A stretch of DNA of 60,000 nt from Apostichopus japonicus (Eukaryota > Echinodermata > Holothuroidea > Aspidochirotida > Stichopodidae). Numbering within the stretch: position 1 is the stretch's first letter; every line of letters begins with the position of its first letter. The translations under genes and the position numbers were made by a program. This document shows positions 36,601 to 42,204 of this stretch, piece by piece. Below the pieces are notes generated by a model. It searched no databases. It saw only the letters and a list, made by a program, of their open reading frames with translations, and had not been told where the DNA came from. The stretch lies in assembly GCF_037975245.1 (NCBI RefSeq), contig NC_092565.1, positions 8,406,999 through 8,466,998 on the forward strand. The letters are read 5' to 3'.

Positions 36601-38177
36601 GCATTTTAATCCTAACACTAAACCTATCTCCCTCTGCCGACCCACCTACCTAATCCACCCAGCTTAACTGCACAATGGTGTTTCACATAAGATGTTCTCA
36701 AAGCATTCCACTGATGAGGTCTGCAATAGCCTAGCCTGGTCGAAGTGAGATTTCATGGTTGAGATTGAGAATAAAATGGCAAAAGTAAACAGTTTCAAAG
36801 ATCACATAATGAACTGTACATGAATATGTAATGTTATCGATCCACCCGAAGTAGTCGAGAATCCAAATAAGAAAAAACACTTCTTCTATGATATAACAGG
36901 TATGGTATATTTATTAATGATGTACTCTCTAGGAGGGCAAGGCGATAGGCGGTAAGAGTAACAGAAGCAGAAGCCACATATATGTTCAACAGTTAAGTAT
37001 CATATTACAGTGTATCAGTGCATAGAGGGAGCACCGAGTATGGCATGTAGATGCACATATAAAAAGTAGGTCATCATATTACAGAATACACTTAGGAATA
37101 TAGTAAGGAGCAAAAGAAAAGACTAAGTCTGCACTAACCTGCTATCAATTCCAAGGATGCATAGCACAGCATCTGGTCCCTTCACATCTTTTTCACAGGC
37201 AGGATCTCTTAGAAGAGACTGTACATACCCCAACCGACTGCAACTGTTTATTTCGAATGAAACAAGGGTGATATTGTAGTAGTGTAGTTTACTACACCAT
37301 AATTAAAAGTCACCATTACAGTATGCTTCTGAAGACATTATGTTGCCTAAAGTCATTATGACATTTATAGTAACTATGTGATCTAAAGTGATTATGCCAT
37401 CTAAAGTATGTTATCTTAACTCATTGTGTCATCTAAACTCATTATTCTGTGTAAATTCATTTTATCGTGTTATGCACAGATGACAGTCTGTATCAGCCAA
37501 TCAAAATATTGAGAACTAAAAGCGTGGCTCTCATAACAGGATGAAGTGGTTGTTACTGATTAGAGAAAAACAGGCAAAATTCATTTGACTTTGTGGGTCT
37601 CCAATGAGCGATGAAGTTTTAAATGTCACAAACCAAACATTAAATTAAGGTGATAACATGTTTACATGTATGAGGCGTGTTTTTGATGATTTTGGTACTG
37701 CTGCAGTTTGAATTTAAAGTTCCATTTCATTATTTCAATAATGTGATTATGAATGTTATGTTTGTCACTGTCAGTTTCTGAATTGAATCTTGTCTTTTTG
37801 GGTTACACCTAGGCCTAGCCTTCCTTGTGACATTGAATATTTTGTGAATTGTGTTAGCCAATTCGCATCTGCAAATGTCTGACTTTAATCGGGTTGGTTT
37901 TTCCCTTCTGGGAGGAGTTTAATCTGAATTCCTGGACATGCAATACCTAGCCTAGGCCTAGGTAGAGTAGACCTAGGCTAGGCCTATCATTTTTATTATT
38001 TCGGTGATAATGACGTTAGGCTAACTATAGGTTAACATAAGGCCTAATGTTATACGCTCTATTACAGTTATCTGTGTATCAGTACGAGTCAAGTTCCAGA
38101 ATGAGATACCTGACAAAAGTTGAGAAATACTGGTAAGAAATAGCCTTTCTGGCTGAGTTGGGACGTCTCTTGGACAT
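3411..38177 (-). CDS. DNAAF9: DNAAF9 (C20orf194/Shulin-like) dynein axonemal assembly factor 9, 33 exons, 3' end off-window
   Basis: The family (Tetrahymena Shulin, human C20orf194) binds newly made outer dynein arm complexes in the cytoplasm, holds them inactive and helps deliver them to cilia. Here 33 minus-strand exons join in phase to 1091 codons from ATG 38177. Recognisable stretches, compared with the human protein from memory, are LGIDSR..EGHKELADYLL (residues ~50-70), YCNPLNYPHLLPYIAHW (~100), FIIEKWPIVQASALE (~175), SCSRTYFF (~325), FFLHGLDMFG (~420), LLTGVPGSHQEELCKAL (~741-757, Walker-A-like loop but with Q where P-loop NTPases have K) and NPDVGFILAEKG (~905). There is no signal peptide or membrane segment. 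The human protein is ~1177 aa, so roughly 80-100 C-terminal residues lie left of the window; no stop codon was found. Introns are packed with minisatellites. The identification is firm for the family; orthology was not tested by phylogeny. Confidence 0.88.
4299..4480 (-). CDS. DNAAF9: DNAAF9 exon 32
   Basis: Encodes WKGMDHSSVLHPSFNKVCLT, FYQPLERNKFLNNLKTMHMT and ends HIRGTTKFT. HP..N and QPLER match the human C-terminal domain. Acceptor TTACAG, donor ACAG|GTACAG, phase 1 out. Confidence 0.9.
4622..4848 (+). mobile_element. 3' end of a non-LTR retrotransposon (CR1/L2-like) with ACTAA tail
   Basis: An open frame at 4622-4798 reads FANRVVNEWNGLPEKVV then SVNGFKNALDKHFKHW and ends in TGA. This is the typical C-terminal region of non-LTR reverse transcriptases (NR.V..WN.LP..VV...S...FK..LD). 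It is followed by a short spacer and tandem ACTAA repeats (4823-4848), the usual 3' microsatellite tail of CR1/L2-type elements. 5'-truncated, in antisense orientation within a DNAAF9 intron. Confidence 0.75.
5800..5886 (-). CDS. DNAAF9: DNAAF9 exon 31
   Basis: Encodes STDAESIVSETSFMDVEMIR then SRHLSSPG. Acceptor TTGATAG, donor GATG|GTTTGT, a weak donor but in phase with both neighbours. Confidence 0.85.
5960..6858. repeat. 133-bp higher-order minisatellite (49+42+42)
   Basis: Monomers begin TGGACACACAATAGACTATA. Three monomer types, ending in CATGTAGATAT, ACAAGATG and ACAACATAT, recur in fixed order; TGTAGATAT starts at 6181, 6314, 6447, 6580, 6713 and 6846, a strict 133-bp period. It lies in the intron between exons 30 and 31. 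Confidence 0.95.
7004..7368. mobile_element. Non-autonomous hAT-type DNA transposon (365 bp)
   Basis: Termini CAGTGGCGTAGGAAGG and CGGTTCCTACGCCCTTG form imperfect inverted repeats. They are flanked by a perfect 8-bp duplication, CTGACCAG (6996-7003 and 7369-7376), the hAT signature. The interior has two related TTTGGAAAT/GATGCAATTTGGTG segments and a C-run near 7335, with no transposase. The element sits just inside the intron next to the exon 30 donor (7395). Confidence 0.85.
7397..7485 (-). CDS. DNAAF9: DNAAF9 exon 30
   Basis: Encodes SGDLDFCKDLIRKANPDVGF then ILAEKGEIR; NP..GFILAE is a family motif. Donor AAG|GTAGGG. A hAT-type element is inserted in the intron, its target duplication beginning 20 bases past the donor. 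Confidence 0.9.
8350..8431 (-). CDS. DNAAF9: DNAAF9 exon 29
   Basis: Encodes MTFPLLQDQCKRGWVNNVLF then TGSTETK. Acceptor TATTCAG, donor AAG|GTTGGT, phase 0 out. Confidence 0.9.
8643..9228. repeat. 49-bp minisatellite, ~12 units
   Basis: The unit contains TATGGTTATCTACTGATAAT and GGAACAACCCTAATTTAC. It lies in the intron between exons 28 and 29. Units differ at a few positions and some variants recur in pairs. Confidence 0.93.
9323..9448 (-). CDS. DNAAF9: DNAAF9 exon 28
   Basis: Encodes FTNTERVVYSILNHPNQDVA then RHLGIGTITCCVDPLNTFLS. Acceptor TCTGTAG, donor CAG|GTACGT. It matches the human YTDV..VV..L..HP region that follows the LLVV strand. Confidence 0.9.
9512..12429. repeat. 33-bp minisatellite, ~88 units, 2.9 kb
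   Basis: The unit contains GTCAAGCCAGCCAGTGTTGT then GTAAAGTCGCATG. Three main variants occur: GTCGCATGG, GTCACATGG and TAAGTCACTTGG. Because 33 is a multiple of three and the unit has no stop in several frames, both strands show long repetitive open frames (WSSQPVLCKVA on plus, WLDHATLHNTG on minus). The array is inside the intron between exons 27 and 28, so these frames are not evidence of coding. Internal blocks are duplicated (see findings). Confidence 0.97.
12690..13014. repeat. 30-bp minisatellite carrying splice-donor-like motifs
   Basis: About 11 units of CTCTGGCTACTCTGTAGGTA followed by AGTGCCCAAT. Each plus-strand unit has TAG|GTAAGT, a near-perfect U1 donor match, antisense to DNAAF9. 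The 30-bp period keeps minus-strand frames open (ARDWALTYRV), which is an artefact. Confidence 0.93.
13132..13296 (-). CDS. DNAAF9: DNAAF9 exon 27
   Basis: Encodes WMILKPPLDSDEFFKPQQIH through RKKMRALLVAPG. The basic run KQRQSVRAATGGRKK is followed by a hydrophobic strand, as in the human RKKTRLLVV region. Donor GG|GTGAGA. The next intron is 3.7 kb and holds the 33-bp array. Confidence 0.9.
13655..13722 (+). mobile_element. Possible tRNA-derived SINE remnant
   Basis: TTGGTAGAGCAC resembles a tRNA D-arm (A box). About 30 nt later GGCTTGGACTCC resembles a B box. The 5' acceptor part is missing and no tail is clear. It could equally be a decayed tRNA pseudogene. Confidence 0.35.
15050..15138 (-). 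CDS. DNAAF9: DNAAF9 exon 26 (P-loop-like segment)
   Basis: Encodes IVVNLLTGVPGSHQEELCKA then LVNMAKEQN. GVPGSHQ resembles a Walker A loop, but the usual lysine is Q here, so nucleotide hydrolysis is doubtful. Donor CAG|GTTTGA. Confidence 0.9.
15631..15760. repeat. ~41-bp tandem repeat, 3-4 units
   Basis: Units contain CATCACCCTAAAACAACCTC and a CTGGAAAAA or CTGAAAAAT spacer. It lies between exons 25 and 26. Confidence 0.8.
15931..16051 (-). CDS. DNAAF9: DNAAF9 exon 25
   Basis: Encodes FLAHLKASSVLKTVSIPERD through HTIKETKDNV. Acceptor CTGCAG, donor GTG|GTAGGT, phase 0 out. It leads directly into the P-loop-like exon. Confidence 0.88.
16150..16312. repeat. ~85-bp tandem duplication
   Basis: Two copies share ATTCCTATCACATTGGACT, TATAGTGGTTTGATC and ATACCAATTGTTAGAAGG with substitutions. 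It lies in the intron between exons 24 and 25. Confidence 0.75.
16376..16516. repeat. 75-bp tandem duplication spanning the exon 24 donor
   Basis: CCTGGTTCAAGTCCAAAGAC then CTGTTACCTATCAAAG repeats as CCTGGTGCAAGTCCAGAGAC then CTCTTACCTATCAAAG. The second copy holds the true exon 24 end (16501), the first an extra donor at 16426. Confidence 0.85.
16501..16599 (-). CDS. DNAAF9: DNAAF9 exon 24 (donor region duplicated downstream)
   Basis: Encodes YASLKMKYSVNVKGASKVRD then MQKATANLNNFD. Donor GATAG|GTAAGA. A second copy of the exon end with its own GATAG|GTAACA lies 75 nt downstream at 16426 as part of a tandem duplication. Confidence 0.87.
16935..17014 (-). CDS. DNAAF9: DNAAF9 exon 23
   Basis: Encodes VVSKWQKRKTDPVLKCLEEV then PENVSE. 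Acceptor TGTTTAG, donor AAT|GTAAGA, phase 2 out. Confidence 0.85.
17652..17798 (-). CDS. DNAAF9: DNAAF9 exon 22
   Basis: Encodes 49 residues including SVSIFCVTYRHSLEQYLPLM and VVMFVFPPKTQAYRAFHSE. Phase 0 on both sides; donor GAG|GTTAGT. Confidence 0.9.
18054..18100. repeat. Perfect 18-bp inverted repeat, 11-nt loop
   Basis: AATTGTTCTTCAATAAAG (18054-18071) and its exact complement (18083-18100) flank TGACAAATGTC. It lies in the intron between exons 21 and 22. The stem is too short for a typical microRNA precursor. Confidence 0.9.
18408..18511 (-). CDS. DNAAF9: DNAAF9 exon 21
   Basis: Encodes GTLYVCDEGVLFTDSGNHLV then VFPLSYTEEMTLFDG. Acceptor CCATAG, donor GGG|GTAAGA. Confidence 0.88.
18697..18970. 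repeat. ~20-bp minisatellite, ~14 units
   Basis: Degenerate units of CATCCCTTAATCCTGCCAA with TGTCAA, TGCAAA and TGGTCAA variants. It lies in the intron between exons 20 and 21. Confidence 0.88.
19062..19149 (-). CDS. DNAAF9: DNAAF9 exon 20
   Basis: Encodes SASQPLGEVLVDGVSCSALG then SKDYGAMTD. Acceptor TTTCAG, donor GATG|GTAGGT, phase 1 out. Confidence 0.86.
19667..19717 (-). CDS. DNAAF9: DNAAF9 exon 19
   Basis: A 51-nt exon encoding MRKDKENIAKTLQSFLH. Acceptor TTCATAG, donor CAT|GTAAGT. Phase 0 on both sides. Confidence 0.83.
20000..20160. repeat. ~75-bp tandem duplication
   Basis: GCCAGTGTCCCCTCTACCCT and TAGGAGTGCTAGTCTTCTGT are repeated with a short extra internal copy of CCCTTGTTTAGGAGTGCTA. 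It lies next to exon 18. Confidence 0.75.
20191..20261 (-). CDS. DNAAF9: DNAAF9 exon 18
   Basis: Encodes NGGEAANQRHLILTSRIPRC then MAWE. Acceptor CTTTCAG, donor GAG|GTAATA, phase 0 out. Confidence 0.86.
20460..20640. repeat. ~55-bp degenerate tandem repeat, 3-4 units
   Basis: Units carry TAACCTGATTGTGGAAA, TTGCTTAGA.ATGAT and AGCTAA. It is followed by a G-run (20646-20657). Confidence 0.7.
20965..21076 (-). CDS. DNAAF9: DNAAF9 exon 17
   Basis: Encodes AGLKLLDIPSIDNPGNIIGS and continues to SRILVESE. Acceptor TATTTAG, donor GAGA|GTAAGT, phase 1 out. Confidence 0.87.
21653..21703. repeat. Pyrimidine-rich tract
   Basis: An almost pure C/T stretch of CTTTTCCTTTTCC-type words on plus, therefore a purine tract in the DNAAF9 pre-mRNA, in the intron between exons 16 and 17. 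Confidence 0.8.
21922..22012 (-). CDS. DNAAF9: DNAAF9 exon 16
   Basis: Encodes KAYCFFLHGLDMFGSPVSLS; FFLHGLD is a conserved motif. Donor TTG|GTAAGT, phase 0 out. Confidence 0.88.
22570..23160. repeat. Degenerate GTATGGA-rich minisatellite
   Basis: Words TATGGAGTATTACAGTATG and GGAATACTGGATGTATGGAG alternate with variable spacing across ~590 bp. It ends ~50 bp from exon 15's donor. Confidence 0.9.
23213..23295 (-). CDS. DNAAF9: DNAAF9 exon 15
   Basis: Encodes SKAACLESLVESCTENIIPT then GLEILKSK. Acceptor TTTCAG, donor AA|GTAAGG. A degenerate minisatellite begins about 50 nt into the next intron. Confidence 0.86.
23930..24014 (-). CDS. DNAAF9: DNAAF9 exon 14
   Basis: Encodes LLERLYKAVVASILHAIDVF then SSTTSVQK, predicted helical. 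Acceptor CTTTCAG, donor AAG|GTAAGG, phase 0 out. Confidence 0.87.
24523..24714. repeat. Three tandem copies of the exon 13 end plus its donor
   Basis: Units contain TTTCTACATCACATAATGTT then CAGGTACTTACTCTATATCT and GTCCTGGGTGGTCTGGGTGC. On the minus strand each ends ATA[GT][AG]A|GTAAGTACC. Donor boundaries fall at 24683 (used), 24619 and 24540, spacing 64 and 79 nt. Confidence 0.93.
24683..24813 (-). CDS. DNAAF9: DNAAF9 exon 13, flanked by copies of its own splice junctions
   Basis: Encodes VCQAVSSKIAISCSRTYFFT then GHTPYPLSGG and ends RPPRTDIE; CSRTYFF is a strong family signature. Acceptor GTTGCAG|GTG, donor ATAGA|GTAAGT. The first ~40 nt resemble the units of the adjoining array (to 25886). 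The last ~35 nt plus donor recur twice in the following intron (donors at 24619 and 24540). Read-through of the first donor meets TAA at once. Confidence 0.92.
24785..25886. repeat. 55-60-bp array derived from the exon 13 acceptor and 5' end, ~20 units
   Basis: Units read GGTACTGCCCAACACACCTG then CAACAAATCACACAATACAA. On the minus strand each is TTTGTTGCAG|GTGTG..GGCAGTACCTTGAAGGATT, resembling the true exon start (GTTGCAG|GTGTGTCAGGCAGT then TTCTTCAAAGATTGCC). By eye ~14 units keep the AG; others have GTTGTGGGTGTG and lose it. Confidence 0.93.
26004..26112 (-). CDS. DNAAF9: DNAAF9 exon 12
   Basis: Encodes LPYCLFGQHSSSL through GMNNSSALHM, matching the LFGNHS...KHM region of the human protein. 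Acceptor TTCACAG, donor ATG|GTAAGC, phase 0. The following intron contains the exon-13-derived array. Confidence 0.88.
27041..27208. mobile_element. Fold-back (inverted-repeat) element, ~168 bp
   Basis: The left arm has ACAAATAATGAATGGTT, GCAATAGTGCAAATATTTCA and TTCCATTCAAC; the right arm is its near-complete reverse complement. The centre is CGGCTGCGCC. Arms are ~75 bp with few mismatches. TATA-like bases flank both ends. No coding capacity; a MITE or a palindromic satellite. Confidence 0.8.
27331..27543. repeat. 56-bp tandem repeat, ~4 units
   Basis: Units read GCTATCACAACCAAGTTTAT, TTACATACTTATGCCCTCAG and GACTGTGCTTATGTTA, nearly identical except the first. It lies ~50 bp from exon 11. 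Confidence 0.92.
27596..27651 (-). CDS. DNAAF9: DNAAF9 exon 11
   Basis: Encodes SFFAFGNLTKKVTTEQNVR. Acceptor CTTACAG, donor AAG|GTAAGA. Phase 0 in, phase 2 out. Confidence 0.82.
28049..28094 (-). CDS. DNAAF9: DNAAF9 exon 10
   Basis: A short exon encoding ASNSSRELTEEEVGE. Acceptor TTGCAG, donor GAG|GTGAGA. Sequence conservation is low here; phase continuity and good splice sites support it. Confidence 0.8.
28636..28790. repeat. TTATTCTTGTTCTTAG low-complexity repeat
   Basis: Short TTCTTGTTCTTAGTTATTA words repeat about six times in T-rich sequence between exons 9 and 10. Confidence 0.85.
29006..29142 (-). CDS. DNAAF9: DNAAF9 exon 9
   Basis: Encodes IVNINEDLWALFDVVDPVDL through EKQWNNTVNNINMA. 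It corresponds to the vertebrate segment with the FEHQW tryptophan. Donor TT|GTAAGT. Confidence 0.9.
29645..29806 (+). mobile_element. GIY-YIG endonuclease fragment of a Penelope-like element
   Basis: The frame reads CRICSLQYVGETKATLKKRL then YGNRSTVNN and PVWQHFNLPDQTRHD before TAG. The LQYVGET..LKKR...N.S pattern is the GIY-YIG nuclease at the C-terminus of Penelope-like retroelements. It is truncated (54 codons), antisense in the intron between exons 8 and 9. No reverse transcriptase part is visible nearby. Confidence 0.7.
30030..30057 (-). CDS. DNAAF9: DNAAF9 exon 8 (28-nt micro-exon)
   Basis: Encodes EGFFTMKHE, matching the GFFTMKYE motif that directly follows EKWPIVQ...GG in vertebrates. 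Acceptor TTATAG, donor GAG|GTAACT. It restores phase 0. Confidence 0.88.
30639..30717 (-). CDS. DNAAF9: DNAAF9 exon 7
   Basis: Encodes FDPFIIEKWPIVQASALEDY, the family's EKWPIVQ motif. Acceptor TGTGTAG, donor GGAGG|GTTAGA, a weaker donor than its neighbours. Confidence 0.92.
32061..32160 (-). CDS. DNAAF9: DNAAF9 exon 6
   Basis: Encodes YDNDADAAEDFKIFSFVAMS and a SIGMPFGTK end. It matches the DEEAAEEFKI..F region of vertebrate homologues. Donor AAAA|GTAAGT, phase 1 out. Confidence 0.9.
33770..33894 (-). CDS. DNAAF9: DNAAF9 exon 5
   Basis: Encodes VVLLITKSAVYVYCNPLNYP and LLPYIAHWPNLRLHC, one of the most recognisable stretches of the family. Ends in phase 0 at CAG|GTATTT. Confidence 0.92.
33925..34315. 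repeat. ~40-bp degenerate minisatellite
   Basis: About nine units of ATGACAAGAAGTATTGTCAAG and GTCTCCAATGGTATACT with indels, in the intron between exons 4 and 5. Confidence 0.85.
35194..35222 (-). CDS. DNAAF9: DNAAF9 exon 4 (29-nt micro-exon)
   Basis: Only 29 nt: acceptor CTTACAG, donor GAAG|GTAAGG. It encodes IVDDDETYE and shifts phase 2 to phase 1, which is exactly what exon 5 needs to read DVVLLITK. The phase match on both sides is the main support. Confidence 0.8.
35545..35915. repeat. ~40-bp minisatellite, ~9 units
   Basis: Units contain CCATATAGCAATCCTGAGGT and TCATGATAACTACATCCCTA. It lies in the intron between exons 3 and 4. Confidence 0.9.
36235..36303 (-). CDS. DNAAF9: DNAAF9 exon 3
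   Basis: Encodes FDEGHKELADYLLFDFLDGR, completing the N-terminal conserved block. Acceptor TTGTAG, donor GA|GTAAGT. It joins exon 2 in phase 2 and leaves in phase 2. Confidence 0.88.
36447..36715. repeat. ~100-bp tandem repeat, ~3 units
   Basis: Units run CCAGTTAAACTGCACAAAAT, GGTGTTACACATCAGATGTT and CTAACACTAAATCTATCCCC. It lies in the intron between exons 2 and 3. Confidence 0.8.
37139..37237 (-). CDS. DNAAF9: DNAAF9 exon 2
   Basis: Acceptor TTGCAG, donor CAG|GTTAGT. It encodes SRLGYVQSLLRDPACEK through AVLCILGIDSR, the start of the conserved N-terminal LGIDSR block. Confidence 0.88.
38110..38177 (-). CDS. DNAAF9: DNAAF9 exon 1 (start codon)
   Basis: ATG at 38177 begins MSKRRPNSARKAISYQYFST; A at -3 gives an acceptable context. 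Donor CAG|GTATCT leaves phase 2. An in-frame upstream ATG at 38303 would add a stretch not resembling the family, so I chose the inner ATG. Confidence in the exact start is moderate. Confidence 0.75.
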
Positions 38178-38209
38178 TATGACCGTATATCTTCCAAATT
38201 CACAAGTCC

Positions 38210-38236
38210 TTAGCGACTGTAAACAACCGCCGCCAT
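38210..38236 (-). other. Short upstream ORF in the DNAAF9 5' leader
   Basis: ATG at 38236 in a strong context (AAAATGG) opens an 8-codon frame, MAAVVYSR then TAA, ending 33 nt before the DNAAF9 start at 38177. If the transcript starts upstream of 38236 this uORF could lower translation of the main frame. The transcription start is not known. Confidence 0.35.
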
Positions 38237-38303
38237 TTTCAAGTTCATAAAAAAAAAAATGAGAAATTAAACGGTCACCTACATGGAACGCGAAGTACGG
38301 CAC

Positions 38304-40999
38304 ATTGTATTACAACTTTCATCAAGATTGATTTGTTATGTACATAATTTTATTCCCGTATAGGTGTCACTGTATGAGCTTATCAAATTTACTTCCATTC
38401 TTTTCTACTGTTAAAAATGCTTAAATTTTCCAAACATATCTTTCGTAGTACAGTGTTTATTTATCTCGCTAATATGTTAATTAATGTATTAGATAATTAT
38501 GACATACATATTCCAAATGCTGTTTAGTAGCAATCGAAAAATACGTATGTGTACTGTAGTCAGCATAATTTGAATTAACATTTTTATTTTATTTTTATGA
38601 ATAATTATTTCCTTTCCGTGCAGGGGCTTCGATTATGAGGCGAAGTTGCCACCCTTCTCCCACGAATTGTGAGTTTGTCCAGCAGTAATTGCTAGTGGAT
38701 GCATGAACAAAACAGTAAATACAATAGTTTGAATGGCCTTTTTAAACAGCAAAAGGCCTCCTCTCCAGCAGCGCTGGATCTTTCAGAAAAGGCAAATGTC
38801 GGTCTGGAAATCGATCCACAGCTCTCGTGAATAAATGTGAATGTCAGACCCTGGTTATAAAACAAATGATTTTGTCACAAAATTTTCTCAAATATTAATT
38901 GTGTATTTTACCGCTACTTTTTGTATGCTTCATCGACACAGCAGACTATTTAAAGTTGCAATGAACCATCTATTTGTGGTTCTAATATGCATTTAAATGT
39001 TAACAAACTAATTTTTGCAAACATTAATCGGTTAGAATAATGTGTGGGCTGGAATCTGTGGATACCACTGGAAAGGAGCCAGCAACATTCTTAAAATAAC
39101 TTCTGAAAGGCAAAGTGATTGCTAAGAGCATAGAGCTAGCCGTCATCAGCATATTTTGTGCATTTCTCCACATAGCAGATGAAGATTTTATGAGTCATCA
39201 TTGTGAAGACCTGACTTAGTTATTTAATTTCATATATAGTCTAAAAGGAGGAGTTTGCTCAAGACAGAGCTTGGTTTAAATGCCGGCCATGTTCAAGCCA
39301 TCTAAGACATTTAAACTAAGGACTACAAATTAACCAATTTAGGAAGACAGAGTTGAGGGGTTGGGAATGGAGACATGGGGTGTAATTGGGGACTACTGGC
39401 TCAGGTCTTAAATGCATTTGTTTTGAAAACCTTAAATCTTGTCGATGTGTACGACTTTCATAAAAAAAATGTTGGTATGCCTTTCCCAAAAGTCTTTGTG
39501 GTGGGCCACTCTGCTCCCCCCCCCTTCTGACTACGCCACTGTACTGGCTTCAGTTGTTGGTTAAAGGATGACAGGCAGAATTTTAGTCTTGATATGTCAA
39601 AGTTTAAGTGAAAAAGCACAGACCTAAAATGTCAATGTTACTCCATTCTTTTATGAATTCTAGTAACAAAAACAATAAATAATAAATACTAGTTCATTTA
39701 TCTTCATATTACAGAGCCACCCTTGCATGGACAATGCAGTTTAATACCATATGTCCACATTGTAAACATGGCATTTGAGGCCAAAGTATCGTTGTGCCGT
39801 TGAGTATTGCATTTGCATCTGAGGAACTGATTGGGTGTATATTGGACTGATAAGTCCAGTCAGTTTAACTTATGAACCTCTGCTGTTAAGAGGGTCATTT
39901 CTGTCAAAATTTAAAGGTGTTATCGAATTACAACCTAGACTGATAGCAGTGGTGTTTACATTCTACAACATATCAAAAAGGAATTTTGTGCTAAAGACAT
40001 CCATAAAGATTTATCTCAGCTACATGAAGAATATCCCAACAGCGGGATTGTGTTTGGGATGATACTGCCTTCGGTTGTTATAAAAGGTTGATGTCTCAGA
40101 ATTATGAAGAACATCCCAACAGTGAGAGTGTGTTCAGGAACACACTGCCTTCGGTTGTTATTAAAGGGTGTGAAGACTCGCGCAAAAAGAAACGTTTAAT
40201 GCCGGTAATACGACCTAGTTTCGAATGAGGTGTAACGGAAGTGTTTGACACCACCATCGATCCCAGAAAATACACACACAGCTTGCTACCGTCAGTAATT
40301 AGACACTAGTGTACAGTGAGTACGTACAGCTGCGGTCAATACCCACAGCACAGTGTATAAACGATACTGATGGACATCTCAGGTCCAGCTAAAGATAACA
40401 AGGTATCACGTTTCATTACTGTCTGCAATTTGCAGGGACACAAAAAAAACGTCACTTGTAAGCAACAGAAAGTTAACTTTTGCAGATGACTGCACACGGT
40501 TTGGGGCGAGTCTTCAATGCCTTTAAAGGTTGATGTCTCAGATACATGAAGAACATCCCGATCAGTAAAGCTTGATTGGAGACATATTTTGGCTTCAGTT
40601 GGAATTTCCTAGTGATCCTTTCGCACTTCCAGTTTCTGACATGCGATGCTGAGTTAGGAACTCGATAACATTATTGATTTACAATTTTCCATCCACTAAG
40701 ACCTCTCTCTTGCAGGTTAGGACTAGTTTGTAATGTGAGCATAAAGGGATGACGAGAAGCATGCAAGAATTTGAAGCCAGAAACAACACAAAAAAACACA
40801 GACATTCCACAAAGACTGCAACCTTTCATATTTTCATTTAATGACAGACTTGATTCTAGCGCATGCTAACACTTCAAACGAAAAGCACACACAGCTAATA
40901 ACAGTGAATAACTCTACATCACTATTGCTAACACTATTGCAAACACTCAATAAAGTGATTTGGATTTCAATGAAAAACTTTCAAATTTCAAACAGAAAT
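38304..40999. other. DNAAF9 upstream region, no gene recognised
   Basis: It contains the presumed DNAAF9 promoter. No clear TATA box was identified in the first 150 bp. Positions 40013-40600 hold three related segments (GAAGAACATCCCAACAGTG, CTGCCTTCGGTTGTTAT), two of them adjacent with a ~77-bp offset. A small hAT-like insertion lies at 39402-39541. Confidence 0.5.
39402..39541. mobile_element. Possible small hAT-type insertion (140 bp)
   Basis: The right end CTTCTGACTACGCCACTG is a hAT-like terminus, similar to that at 7004. An 8-bp direct repeat, TACTGGCT, flanks the segment (39394-39401 and 39542-39549). The left end CAGGTCTTAAATG matches the right terminus poorly, so the element may be rearranged. 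Confidence 0.45.
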
Positions 41000-42204
41000 G
41001 GAAAAATGCTAAAATTTTGGCAGCTCAAGTTTGCTGTATTAAAACTCAATGTCATTCACTAAGCTAATTGCTGGTAACTTTAGCATTTATATATATATTA
41101 ATATGTGGTCTGACTTTTGCACATCACATTACACTTATATAAAACAGCCAGCAGTAGAGACAACAAAAGAAGAAGACTTAACCTACTACAGCTTGAAGCT
41201 GTAAAAAGGTTTACATAAACATAGCTTATTGCCAAGCATGGATGCACATGCAACATACAGCCAATATAGGCCACCCTGTACTTACTGTCACAGCTTTTAA
41301 CCAATGGAAACATGAAATGATATGTGAAATGCCATTCCATCATGCAAAGCCACAGGGCAAGGAAAATAACAGTTGTATTGTGGAGTGTCACTGGCAGGCA
41401 GGTCCTGTTGATATCAGAATGCTGAGTAAAATGGTTTCACAAAACAATATGGTAAGTTGCTGCAGAAGAAACCAACCAGATGGTTTACTACCAAAGACTC
41501 CCTCAATTTGTTCTGTGATTCAGGGTCACAGTCTTATACCAAAGTAAACAAGTCTGTGATACAATGTAATGTGTAAACTTTTGCCTCATCAGCCATATTT
41601 GACAACAACTGGGTCACTTGTACAGTTAATATGAAACATTCCAACCAACTACTGCATGCATCGGAAATGACACTTACAAATATGATATGATATTATCACC
41701 ATCAATATAAAGACTATGACAAGCTCAATCAATTTCATATCACAAACTGAATTTGCCTTTATTTTGTCTACATTTTCTGTGTACGTCTAAATTCATTTTA
41801 ATGAAGGATGAACCTGATCTGAATCACCTATTACAGCAACACGATTACTAGATGGATGACACAATAGAACACTGCATGTTAACTCCTGAGGCGGTCCATA
41901 TCAGAACCCCTTATACATCTTACAACTTGTGTTCATATACACACAACTATGTAACAATCCTATCTGTACCAACCATTTGTACATCATACTACTCACTGCT
42001 AACCAATGCTACCACAAAAACCTTTTGATTTATCCTTGTGTTATTCCAATGTCAAACTTCATAGGTATTAATCAAAATAAACAACAACACATGGAAAAAA
42101 AAACCCATCCCACTTATCCACATTCCTTTCCCTTCCTTCCTTCCTTCAAACAGAATAAGGACACCTGACAAAAATTATAAAATTCTAAACAAACCAGCCA
42201 CTAG
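41000..42204. other. No gene recognised
   Basis: AT-rich sequence. A plus-strand open frame at 41242-41547 has no recognisable features. CCTTTATTTTGT near 41757 gives a minus-strand AATAAA that might serve the upstream gene, but nothing decides this. Confidence 0.4.

Noticed and set aside
41242-41547. A 101-codon plus-strand frame
   Set aside because: No family resemblance; the length is compatible with chance in 60 kb.
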